From Aplectana chamaeleonis (taxonomy: Eukaryota > Nematoda > Chromadorea > Rhabditida > Cosmocercidae), in assembly GCA_029168955.1 (NCBI GenBank), contig JAPDOI010000287.1:124001-188000 (forward strand): 64,000 nucleotides of DNA, given 5' to 3'. This document shows, in pieces, positions 23,231-32,624 of this stretch (position 1 is the first letter of the stretch; each line of letters begins with the position of its first letter). The position numbers and the translations under genes were made by a program. Under the pieces are notes generated by a model that was given only the letters and a program-made list of their open reading frames with translations, ran no database searches and had not been told where the DNA came from.

Positions 23231-24404
23231 CCACGGGTATGATAACCCTGGATAGCGGTGTGGATAACACCTAGAAGGATCTCACTAGATCCCTGGTTCC
23301 CCGGCCCACTATCGCGACGCATCGATGGCTACTATGCATCCGTCAGCTTGCCCCGTTACCGCAAGGTTATCTCGCAACCTGCTTCCCTCAAGCAGGCGGA
23401 GTCCTCGCGTTCACTGTGGATCACCTTGTCCACTAACCTGGGACAGCCGCACTAGCAAGCCACGAAACCCAACCAACATTTATGGGGGGGGGCAAGGGGG
23501 ATAGTCCCGCGTAGTACCAGCGTAATAGCACAACAACACAAGCCAACCATATTGACACCGATATAGCAGCGCTATACGAACACCAACACAGGTACAAGGT
23601 ACACAGTGGTAAGTTATAACCCTTTATCCTTAAGGCACTAACACCTAAAAGCATCTACAGGGTTCGCCTTACAGTTAACGGTTCAAATGGCTCACATCCC
23701 ACAGCGCGTAGTAGATAGCGTAGTCTACCACGGCGTAATATAGATTGCGTAGTACGTGGTGGCGTAGTATCGCACCTCTCCCTCTAGTCAACCGCACATC
23801 CCTAGCGGTGACTAATGCCAAAAGCCGTTGGGCCTCCGCCAACCTCCAGGCCGCTCGGTCTAGGCCGAGCTGGCGCCCAGATGCCAGCTTCCTCAGCAGC
23901 CAAGACTGCTGGGGACGGAGCCCACGGTTCCTGGATCTCCCGGTAGGCCTTCGCTGCCAGAGCAGCGCAGTACCAATGGGTACTGTAGGCCAACGCCATC
24001 CGGCGCCGGTCAGACCACTGAACCGAGGACAGCCGCCTTATAAAGGCAGCGCGGAGCAAGGGGGCAGGGCGCCGCGGCTGGCGCGGGCATGCCCCGCCTC
24101 CAAGCGGCTGGCGTAGTGGTGAACAGGCCGGGGCCTCACGGTCCGCCCCCAGCCACCGTCGCATCCGCGACACTCCCGACAACAAAAGAATTGCTGCCAG
24201 GGGCCGCAGAAGGCGGTGACAACAGGGGCAGGGCCACCGAGAGGACCCAATTAAGCGAAATATGAATTTACATAAAAAGGGGCAGCAAAAGTTATGCTGC
24301 GGGGATGAGCCAGCGTATTATGAACCCTCATACACACATTCTACCCTACCTAACGAGGCGAACCCTCTCACTCATAACAACGGCGAAATACTATGCAAAA
24401 TATA

Positions 24405-25400
24405 TACACGAGCCCTCATCAGAAACGGGCTTGAGGGGCATAAGTCCTCACCTCGAAAAGAACCGGAACATAAAAAATATATACATACAAGCCCTCAGCA
24501 GAAACGGGCTAGAGCGGCTTAAGGCCTCACCTCAAAAACAATATATACACTATATACAAGCCCTCATCACAAACGGGCTAGAGGGGCTTAAAAGCAGTGG
24601 TCGCGATCAAATATGCTTGTCGTCTTTTTCTCTCCAAATCCTTTCCTGGGTTTCGAGTAGTAGGACCTATAAGAAAAAATCGCGAAAAAACCACTGTTTT
24701 GGGCCAAATTTGAAACCTGAACTTTCTTGTCTTTTGGTGGTGGACGAGCCCTCTCCACATCATCGGCATCGATGACCTCTTATATCAAAAACATCAGCTG
24801 GCTTGAAATTGAATTCCAATCAATGTACCTTCGGATTTACGTACATATCTAGTCAAAAACATTGACTGAAGTGATGCTTTCATTACTCAACTGTTTTTAT
24901 TCGTTAAATTTGCATTTATTTCGTCCTCTGAATGTCGATGATTTTTGACTGCTCGGCATGAGACTGCGATCTGTTTCGTCATCGCTGTGCACGTGTGCAC
25001 GAACTAGCTTCTTCGGGCCCTAGAAACTCTATTTGTAAACCGTTTTTCACCGCGCTACCTTCATAGTTTTTCAGCTGTTTTCGATCTAAGCCGATTTATG
25101 TAGTTTTTTCGATAACGTTTTTCATCGTGACCACTGCCTTTAAGGCCTCACCTCAAAGAACAGCGAAATATACATGCCCTCGACAGAAACGGGCGAAGGG
25201 GGCTTAAGGCCGCACCTTAAAGAAAAGCGAAATACATACATGCCCTCAGCAGAAACGGGCGAAAGGGGCTTAAGGCCACACCTTAGAAATCAAGGGGCCT
25301 AAGGCCTCCCTCAAAAACCGGTAGATCAAAAACTAAAACTAAGACAAAACTACCTATGGCCCTCACTTGAAACGGGCGCGAGGGGCTTATGGCCTCACCT
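24405..25400. repeat. Tandem hairpin array (GCCCTCAGCAGAAACGGGC)
   Basis: About six copies (near 24408, 24491, 24558, 25171, 25235, 25357) of a 65-80-bp unit: hairpin GCCCTCAGCAGAAACGGGC, then GAGGGGCTTAAGGCCTCACC, then A-rich spacer, often with GCGAAATA. The four-base stem GCCC/GGGC is kept while the loop varies. The array is split by a MITE at 24589-25141. Confidence 0.85.
24589..25141. mobile_element. TTAA-flanked MITE inside the hairpin array
   Basis: Ends are AAGCAGTGGTCGCGATC and, inverted, AAGGCAGTGGTCACGATG. The array unit normally reads GGGCTTAAGGCC. Here that TTAA is present on both sides of the insert, giving a TTAA target duplication. About 550 bp, no transposase frame. Termini resemble those of MITE families 1 and 2. 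Confidence 0.8.
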
Positions 25401-26144
25401 CTAGAAGCTCACACAAAACATGAGCTACAACATAAACGCAGCGAAATAAATGTGAAAAAATTCAAGACTAAAAACTAGACGAAACTAAACTAAATAGATC
25501 ACAAATTATTTACAAGCCTTCTTGCGATGCCATCAGGCATACCATGGTTGACCCATCCGTCGTATATAGGGAATATATATCCATCTAGTCGACCATATAG
25601 CATGCCATCCATTTGAGCGCCACAGATCCATCAGAATACCATGACGCATCCAACCAGGCATCTCGAAGGCGTATTAGGCGGCAAATCGATCTGGAAGTAA
25701 TCGGATAGAAAACGAGATAAAAAAACGTGTGTAAATTTGCCACCAGCGTAGTATGACCTAGCAACGAAGTCCAGGCCAGAGCGAAATAAGTCTGACGTGA
25801 GTAGATCAGACCTGCGTAGTAGAGTCTGCCTTAGTGGTCTAGACTGTAAAAACGTATTAGTTAGTCAGCCACTAGGAACAAGACTAAGCGTATTAGCTAG
25901 TGTATTTCAGCACAGCACAAGGTGGTCGTACTGAGCGTATTGTGGTTATTACTAACCCGCGTGATAACAAGATTAAACCATGCGTATTCAAAACGGCGTA
26001 CTATAGCAAGCCACGAAAATGGCTATACCTGCGTATTACGGTTAATTACAACTAACCAGCGTATTCAAAGCGGCGTATTAACCAGGTGTGAACATGCGTA
26101 TTAGCTGCGTCTTAACGCAGGCGTATTAGCGCCTGCCGCTACGG

Positions 26145-26945
26145 TCATCTCCCCTGCGCCCTGCGTTCAGAGGGTGACCGATGTCGGTTTTGGCGGCGAT
26201 TGGCGTCGCGTCGATTGCGCGACTGCGAGTGCGGAGTACGGACCCTAAGTCCAGGCGGATTAGGGCGAAACGTCTCACGAGCTAAATCCTCGTAAAAACG
26301 CTGGGCCGTCGTATTAATGTTTGCGATTACAAACGGGTTATCTACGCACACAGTCTGGTGGTGACCTGTCCGGTGACAGAAAAGGCATCTGTCGGCCCGT
26401 ATACAGTGCCCTGTGTGACGTCGTGGACAAATCGAGCATAGCTCGCTGTCAACGAGCATATCAGCCCGTTGCAGCAAGCGCCTGGGCGTAATACACTCAG
26501 CGGAATAATGCCCTCTGCCGGAGCAGAAGACACAGGGCTGCTGCCCTTCTGGCGGAGTACGTTGACGAGGAGGAGGATGCGCCCGCTGGCTGCTCCTCGC
26601 CCCGTCTGCGGAATACTGCGTACTAGGACGAGATCTGAGCGTACTAGGCTGATCCTGGAACCGACCTGTACTTGTTCCTCTGTCGCGTTTACGTTGCGTA
26701 TTATTGCTGGACCCTGGTCCATCCTCCCGACTTCGAGGCGAATGCCTGTCGCGGGATGATGGAGCAAGTACAGACCTTTGCGTAGTGAATTGCGAATTTC
26801 GAGATCGAGACGAAGACGCGGTTGAGCGTCTCTCGAATTGCGTATTTCGAGAATCGAGCGAAATAGACGACTCTGAGTCGTTCTCAAGAGGTCTGGAAGC
26901 AGCTTCCAGAGCACACTTGCTGAACGTCAATGGAGCCGTCTGCAA
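26145..26945 (-). CDS. BEL-like Gag C-terminal part with zinc knuckles
   Basis: 266-residue frame. The N-terminal two thirds are Ser/Arg/Gln-rich and low complexity. Around residues 137-205 come three Cys/His knuckles: CVFCSGRGHYSAEC, a variant CSICPRRHTGHC, and CLFCHRTGHHQTVC. This triple arrangement, with a charged spacer between the first and second knuckle, is typical of BEL/Pao Gag nucleocapsid domains that bind the element RNA. The C-terminal tail is Arg-rich. It lies 17 bp past the upstream gag frame in a different frame, so either a frameshift or programmed slippage separates them. No protease or RT follows. Confidence 0.7.
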   Translation of the reverse strand: MQTAPLTFSKCALEAASRPLENDSESSISLDSRNTQFERRSTASSSRSRNSQFTTQRSVLAPSSRDRHSPRSREDGPGSSNNTQRKRDRGTSTGRFQDQPSTLRSRPSTQYSADGARSSQRAHPPPRQRTPPEGQQPCVFCSGRGHYSAECITPRRLLQRADMLVDSELCSICPRRHTGHCIRADRCLFCHRTGHHQTVCVDNPFVIANINTTAQRFYEDLARETFRPNPPGLRVRTPHSQSRNRRDANRRQNRHRSPSERRAQGR

Positions 26946-26962
26946 AGTCGGTAGCGAATTAG

Positions 26963-28723
26963 TTAGCGTACTTTGTTGCGGAGTACTCTGCGCAGTGTTT
27001 TGCGCAGTATTTGGCGAGAAAGCCTGCGTAGTATTACAGTATTTTGCGTATTTGCTGTGAACCGTCTCTCGTAGAAACTGTCGAGAAATATTCGTCCCTG
27101 TCTGTGATTCATAACAGTGCTATATCTATCTCTCCACATTTCGAGTGTGCGATTGAACCAAGCATAAGTGGTCTCAAGCTCCACCGGAGGCGGAGGAGGT
27201 GCCTCGCGGAGGTGCTGAGGCGCTTCGACTTGATCGCGACCCTCGACTGTGGCCAGCATGCGTAGTTGTTGTCCTTCAAGAATCCGGACATAGCGAATTA
27301 TTATCGCCACGATGGCAGATGAGCGTACTAGATTCGTGCGAACGAAGTCTGGCGTCATATGGAACCTTGCGAGCGCATTAAGGAAATTTTGGCGAGTCTG
27401 ATGCTCTTCCAGCACGTGTGGAAGCATCTCTTCTTGAAGAATATCCCGATGAACTGTGATAGCGGTAATGCCATGCATCAGTTCCTGGATCCAGGCAGTG
27501 GGCTCGACATAACTCACTGCCCAAGGTTTACTGAGCGGAATAGCGTCGGCGAGGTCTCGAATGAGCCCTACGCTTTCACGCGTAGTAACCTGGATCAGGT
27601 TTAGCGAATGAAGTAGTCGAGAAACCGACATGCGTATTCGATCAGCCATACCAGGAGCTGTGGACTGAGGTTCACGCGGAATAGGTTCTTCAGAGTAGTT
27701 TTCGATATGCTCGAAGATACTGCGTAGTTGAATAGCTGTGAGTTCTTCAACAATGTGAAGACTCACAAACTGCGAACTAAACTGCAATACCGGCGGAAGC
27801 GGAATGACATCCGGAGGTGCGGTATTTGCCATGATAGGCGGGCAGTTTTCTGGCGTAATAATTTGAAATGACGGATCAGGGACCCTGCTGGTGCTGGATA
27901 TGCGTCCGTAGTCCTGCGCAATACGTTGCTTGTGCTGTTCGTAGGCCTTGCTCAAACGATTTGCAACGTTGCGAAGTATATTTCGATAATCGTCCATGGT
28001 TTGCGTCCGGGGATGAGAAGTTACCTCCAGAGGCTCACCAGGAGTCTCACCGAGATATCGCGTAGTATGAGAAGCGGAGTAATCCGCAGCTCCAGCGGCC
28101 GTCGGCGCAGTAGAAGCATTGCCTTTGGCTGCCGGAGGTGCAGGCTGCTTGAAGCAGGAGCGTATTTTCTTCGTCTTCCTGACGGTACGCGTAGTAGTCG
28201 TCGTTGCACCGGATTGCGGTGTCTGAGACGACTCAAGCTTAGTTTCAGACGTGGTTGTCTGAGGCGTATTAACAGACTCAGTTGGAGTCTGCTGCGAAGT
28301 AATAGACTGGGTGACAGTCATGGATTCCAGAGGCGTATTAGACGAGTCTGTGTCTGCAGTGGAGACGACAGTCGTCTGCGTAATAGTGGTGGAATTCACC
28401 TGCGAATTAGACAAGGAATCAACTTCCATCGGCTCGACAGGCGTATTCGCCATCTCATCAGCCCTCAACCCCAATTGAGGCGGTGGAACTGTGAAGTCGA
28501 CTGGTGCTGAATGGACGTAATCCTGCTGCGATTCTTCGACGTGAACGTCTTCGAGCGAAATAGTGGAAAACATCGGGAAGACCGATGTCAGCGGATTAGT
28601 CTGCGTAGTAGACTGCGTATTAGGCTGCGTATTAGAGCCTCCATCGTCGTCGACAGAACGAGAGGTCGAAGCAGAACGAGACCGCTCCGACTTCTTTGAA
28701 GACGAAATCGATGGTCTGGGCAT
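26963..28723 (-). CDS. BEL-like Gag, main frame
   Basis: 586-residue frame starting at an ATG (MPRPSISSSKKSERS). Residues 1-200 are Ser/Thr/Gln/Asn-rich, partly because the DNA word TANTNCGC (GCGNANTA on plus) is repeated and reads as NTQ/TTQ. Residues 200-230 are basic (RKTKKIRSCFKQP). The remaining 350 residues are alpha-helical in character with no domain I can name. The position upstream of the knuckle frame supports a Gag role. The last 30 residues are an Arg/Leu repeat created by successive motif copies, suggesting the true frame shifts into the next ORF there. Intact for its length; no obvious transposase-like or host domain. Confidence 0.6.
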   Translation of the reverse strand: MPRPSISSSKKSERSRSASTSRSVDDDGGSNTQPNTQSTTQTNPLTSVFPMFSTISLEDVHVEESQQDYVHSAPVDFTVPPPQLGLRADEMANTPVEPMEVDSLSNSQVNSTTITQTTVVSTADTDSSNTPLESMTVTQSITSQQTPTESVNTPQTTTSETKLESSQTPQSGATTTTTRTVRKTKKIRSCFKQPAPPAAKGNASTAPTAAGAADYSASHTTRYLGETPGEPLEVTSHPRTQTMDDYRNILRNVANRLSKAYEQHKQRIAQDYGRISSTSRVPDPSFQIITPENCPPIMANTAPPDVIPLPPVLQFSSQFVSLHIVEELTAIQLRSIFEHIENYSEEPIPREPQSTAPGMADRIRMSVSRLLHSLNLIQVTTRESVGLIRDLADAIPLSKPWAVSYVEPTAWIQELMHGITAITVHRDILQEEMLPHVLEEHQTRQNFLNALARFHMTPDFVRTNLVRSSAIVAIIIRYVRILEGQQLRMLATVEGRDQVEAPQHLREAPPPPPVELETTYAWFNRTLEMWRDRYSTVMNHRQGRIFLDSFYERRFTANTQNTVILRRLSRQILRKTLRRVLRNKVR

Positions 28724-29350
28724 CTCAACGAGTAACCAGTAACTGAAATGAATACAAATCAGTAGTGGTTCGCGTATTTATAGCGTAGTATAAGGTTAAG
28801 ATGACAAATGATAGAGATTAGCGAAGTAGGTTAGCGATAACTGAGAGCTGCGAAGTAGGCAAGCGAAGAATAAGACGGATCGAGTGACTGACGATCGATA
28901 CCGTCTGCCGAGTAGGTGGAGTCGACTGTCATCGGTTGGCTGCGTGCCCGAAAAGGTCCTGCGGTGATTTTGCAGGCACGGGACTCTTTCGCAACCACCA
29001 CGACTACGAGGCCGTGCGAGAACGAAAGCGAACTAGGGGAAATCGTCGAGGACGACGATTTCCACATAAAATAACGCGCAGTAGGTGTCTGGGAAAGACA
29101 CCTGCGAGGAGGGAAGCGAAGTAGGTGTCAGAAATGACACCTGCGAGGGAGAGAAAAAACATAGTAGGTGCCTGGAAAAGGCACATTTAAAGCGGAATAC
29201 ACATAATGCGCAGTAATTAAGCGTAGTAAGTGTCGAAAATGACACCTGCGAGGTAGGAAAAAACGTAGTAAGTGCCCGAAAAGAGGCACGTTTAAGCGAA
29301 ATACTTAATTTGCAGAGTAATTTAGCGTAGTAGGTGTCGACTAGCGACAC
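28724..29350 (-). repeat. Leader or LTR-like region with hairpin array
   Basis: Lies between an integrase tail (upstream on minus) and the gag start, where an LTR plus leader would be. It has no coding frame of note. 29038-29410 is an array of short perfect stems separated by GCGNANTA words: an 11-bp stem at 29038-29063, 8-bp stems at 29083-29103 and 29123-29142, then GTGCCT/AGGCAC, GTGTC/GACAC, GTGCC/GGCAC and GTGTCG/CGACAC. LTR boundaries could not be fixed because no second copy is in the window. Confidence 0.55.
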
Positions 29351-29351
29351 T

Positions 29352-30116
29352 CTAATGCGAAGTAGAGCGCTTAGCGCTCCTACTCGGCTGAAACCGAGTG
29401 GGTTTAGGCGTATTAGGACGTCGATTTTTGACGTTTTTGGACCGAAAATGGTCGTTAGACGGCGTAGTAGGTGGAAAAATCGTGTCGATTTCCGGCGTAA
29501 TAAGCTGAATTCTAAATCTCTGGAGGTGGTTATTCTTTCCGACTCGTAATTGAGCGGATCGAATATGACCGTCTCCAGATTTCTTCAGCTGCGTAATTAC
29601 TCCCAAGAGCCATACGGTTCGAGGCGTATTATCCTGTTTGATTATCACAACTTGTCCCACTTGAGGGGTCAAGCGTGAATGTTGAGCGGATTTAGACTTT
29701 TTCTGTGCACGTTCGGCTAAGGACTGGAGATAATCCTGTCGCCAAACGGTCCAGAAATGGTCTAGCGTATTCAGAAGAGCGTAATATTCACTCTTTAGGA
29801 ACTTTGCAGTTTCCGAGTCGCGTATTTCACTGTTCACAAACTGCGAGTATTTTGAACTAGAACTGGCAAGGATCTGTCCCAGTGTGAACTGCGGATTAAT
29901 GAGGTCTATAGGCCGTAGCGTACAGATCGCTTCAGGCGTATTACTTGCGTTGACCGGAGTTAATGGTCGTGTATTTATGACTGCTTCGATCTCGACAATT
30001 AGTGTCTCGAGCGATCGAAGGTCGAGCGTACTTCGTCGGATTGTCTTTTTTAGAGACAATTTGACTGTGCCGACGAGGCGTTCGTAGAACACTGAGAGTC
30101 TGGACGGCCTAGACAT
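29352..30116 (-). pseudogene. BEL integrase C-terminal fragment plus DUF5641-like domain
   Basis: 254-residue frame. It begins near the third catalytic position of a BEL integrase (VFYERLVGTVK contains the expected Glu), continues through VINTRPLT and LRPIDLINP, which are standard BEL integrase C-terminal landmarks, and through the WRQDYLQSLAER and GQVVIIKQDN segment of the DUF5641-like tail that precedes the stop. The first two catalytic Asp residues and the zinc-binding domain are absent. It follows the RNase H fragment after an internal deletion, so it cannot be functional. GCGNANTA motifs run through it as well. Confidence 0.8.
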
Positions 30117-30149
30117 CCCTGGAGAGGTGGGTTCTAGCGTATTAAGGAT

Positions 30150-30398
30150 TCACGAAGGAATCTTTCGCGTAATATTGACGGAGTAAAATTTGCTTTCAAT
30201 TTTTGCCTGAGCAAAAATTTCAAGCACGGAATGAATCTGCTGTATGCGATTCGCGATAAAGGTTTTCGTTGGTCGCTTGGAATGGATCCAATGAAGCGTA
30301 ATAAGTGAGTCTGAGAAGATTCTCACCGTCGTAATAGCGATTTTCAATTCCTTAAAGGCACAATCCAAGCTGTGGGAGGAAATCTGAGATTTCCACAT
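30150..30398 (-). pseudogene. BEL RNase H-region fragment
   Basis: 82-residue frame with VRIFSDSLITLHWI, the SDS-x-x-x-LxWI signature of the BEL RNase H-like/connection region, then TKTFIANRIQQI as in pol of this family. Normally several hundred residues lie between this point and the integrase tail; here only about 35 bp separate them, so the zinc-binding domain and integrase catalytic core are deleted. The 5' side is cut at about 30400, where unrelated repeat DNA begins. Confidence 0.7.
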
Positions 30399-30399
30399 A

Positions 30400-31440
30400 A
30401 TTGTGAAGTGGACCCACCCTATATAACACCTGCCAGGTGCGAGCTCTCAATTCCTCCGAATAAACTAGATATAGGTGGAAGCCACCCTGGGGTGCCCACA
30501 TCCGGAAGCCACCTTGGCACGCCCCTTTTACGATCTTTCAAGCTCAACAGTGGCGAGATGAGCGATGGTTTCCTATCAAAAGCCCCGTTCTTCCCTTCAT
30601 TTTCAACTACACTCCTTGTCCAGGTAGGCTCGCACACATTGGTTGCAAATTACGAAAGTTACAAAGCTCAGACAACTCGTGCACTCTGCTTCCGTAGCTC
30701 AAATTGCCAAACACTTACCCGAGTACCGGAGATCCATTCCGAAAAGAGGTGTACTTATAAAAGAGGTGTACTCCAAATAGAGGGTGTAATTCTAATACTC
30801 AGCCTTCCCTTTTAGGTGTACTTTTATTAGAGGTGTACTTCAAATAGAGGTGTACTTCTATTGGAGGAAATACGGTATATGATACCTTTTCTTGAATAGT
30901 AAAAGAACAGTAATTAATATCACAACTACGATGCGTCTTCTGATGCGGATTCATTCAAAGTCTTTTCAAAGGGTGATGTTGTTGGGTCGCACGTCGTGGT
31001 CCGTTGATATCAGGATGCGACTCGTTTGCGTATTAAGTTCTGGAAGCACAAGTCACACTATAATATTCAAATATTATTGTGTAGTAGATCCCTACTGTAT
31101 TAAACGCGCCAAGTGCAAGAGCTCAATTCTTTCAAATAAGTGAGATATAGGCGACCACCACAGACCCGACCCCCACCGCCCACCAACACAGGCCACACCT
31201 CGTTCCTGATTTTCTGACTCAATAGTGGCTAGAAGGATGGGTGAATTTGACCGTAATCGTCGTTCTTCCCTCCATTGCCGGCTTGTCTCCTCATTTTGGT
31301 TCGCTCTCGTACAGCGACTGCGAATGAAGAGAAATGCAGACCCGAGAAAACTCGTACACGACATTGTTGCACTCAAAATTTAAGCATTTTCGAGGAACCA
31401 TAATTCCGCTTGAAGGGGACCTTGAACGACTTCAGAGTTA
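30400..31440. repeat. Two related repeat copies sharing the MITE-2 core
   Basis: 30425-30720 and 31100-31400 are diverged direct relatives (GCGAGCTCTCAATTCCTCCG versus GCAAGAGCTCAATTCTTTC; both then enter GATATAGG and the roughly 170-bp core with GTTCTTCCCTTCATT or CATTG). Between them are AGGTGTACTT repeats (30750-30865). One GCGTATTA motif is at 31027. No coding capacity. Confidence 0.55.
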
Positions 31441-31459
31441 TAATAAATGTTATCAGCGT

Positions 31460-32235
31460 TTGTACGGATTCTAGTGCTCGGATTGTGCGAATTACCGCTC
31501 AATACGTTCACTGTCTCACACCATAAAAGTGTTTGAACGGATTATCGATCGTCGAATCCGCGAAATCGTTGAGATCACAAGCAATCAGTGTGGCTTTGTT
31601 ACCAACTGTGGCACGACGGACGCAATCCACGCTGCAAGACTACTGGTTGAGAAACACCGCAAGAAACAGAAGCCGCTCTATCTTGCTTTTCTCGATCTGG
31701 AGAAGGCGTTTGACCGAGTTCCGCATGAAGTAATCTGGTTTTCATTACGGGGGCACGGTGTCCCAGAGGAGCTCATAGACTGGCTCAAGGTTCTCTACAC
31801 TGATCCAAGAAGTCGGGTCCAAGCTGCTGCTGGAGCGTCGGCCGAATTTCCCATCTCCGTTGGCGTGCACCAGGGATCTGCTTCGTCTCCCCTTCTATTT
31901 ATCATCGTGATGGATACTATCACAAGAGGCCTGCAGAGACCAGCGCCATGGACGTTTTTGTATGCGGATGATGTGATGCTCGCAGCTGAAGATAAATCGG
32001 CTCTCGAGCGACAGGTGCAAAACTGGAGTGACCGATTGGCTCGATTCGGGCTTCGCCTTCTGACTACGGATAGAAGTGAGCGTGCCTCCATCAAGATTGA
32101 TGGTGCCGAGCTTCCTCGCGTTGACGTTTTCAAATACCTTGGTCGATGATCACATCTGACTGCAGTCTAGATAGTGAGGTCAACACTAGGGTCAGCGCTG
32201 CGTGGTTGAAATGGCTGTCAGTTTTGTGCGTTGTG
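31460..32235 (+). pseudogene. RTE-type non-LTR retrotransposon pol, truncated
   Basis: From the NYRSI-like segment through about 200 residues of reverse transcriptase in one frame (31529-32149): AFLDLEKAFDRVPHEVIW (first catalytic Asp region), QGSASSPLLF, FLYADDVMLA (intact YADD), then FKYLGR. About seven residues are missing just after FGLRL, and at about 32145 a frameshift moves the reading into SDCSLDSEVNTRVSAAW before it degenerates. Endonuclease and the 3' half of pol are absent. The wording is very close to RTE pols of hookworm-type nematodes. No promoter or tail seen. Confidence 0.85.
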
Positions 32236-32239
32236 GACG

Positions 32240-32624
32240 GTAGCAGGCAAATGATCTAATCCATTTATTAATTAGAATAAAGAGGGTTTTATATAGCATC
32301 ATTGACAGAAGAATTTCATAGGATGAATAATTATAAAAACAGAATTCTCATGAAGAATTCTTATACAGGTCTCGGACTTTATGGAATAGACAAACAGAAA
32401 CGATTCAGTCTATACATCAAAAGCTGATTCAGACTTGTGCAATTTCGACAACGAAATGTCGGTTCTGAAATCATCATGCAGAAACGGTCCAATAATCCGT
32501 ATTCTGTATATGTACAGAAACTCCCAACGAGCAAGGATTGGTGCGACTTGTCATGTGATGTGGGGCAGAACCTAGCGAGAAGGCTGATGAGAAGCACAAT
32601 GATTATAAGATAGAGAAGAGTTTC
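32240..32624. other. No gene recognised
   Basis: AT-rich DNA between the RTE remnant and the Env-like fragment. Short minus frames carry no signature. Some of it may be decayed Env sequence. Confidence 0.3.

Larger units (their letters stand above)
23480..26144 (-). other. Non-coding part of BEL-like element, motif-rich
   Basis: No gene. GCGNANTA words (for example at 23509, 23520, 23706, 23733, 23747, 23762) alternate with short stems such as GCTCGG/CCGAGC, CAGCAG/CTGCTG and AGTACC/GGTACT. It follows the minus-strand gag frames where pol would be expected, so it may be an internally deleted or highly derived 3' region. It contains a tandem hairpin array and a MITE, listed separately. Confidence 0.5.

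Noticed and set aside
27926..28510. 194-residue Arg-rich plus-strand frame
   Set aside because: It is antisense to the gag frame, which has an ATG start and a zinc-knuckle continuation. Its composition mirrors the GCGNANTA words.
23500..30400. CRISPR-like or piRNA-motif interpretation of the GCGNANTA repeats
   Set aside because: Spacing is irregular, words are 8 bp and embedded in coding frames, and the host is eukaryotic. The known nematode piRNA upstream motif contains CTGTTTCA, which is not what repeats here.
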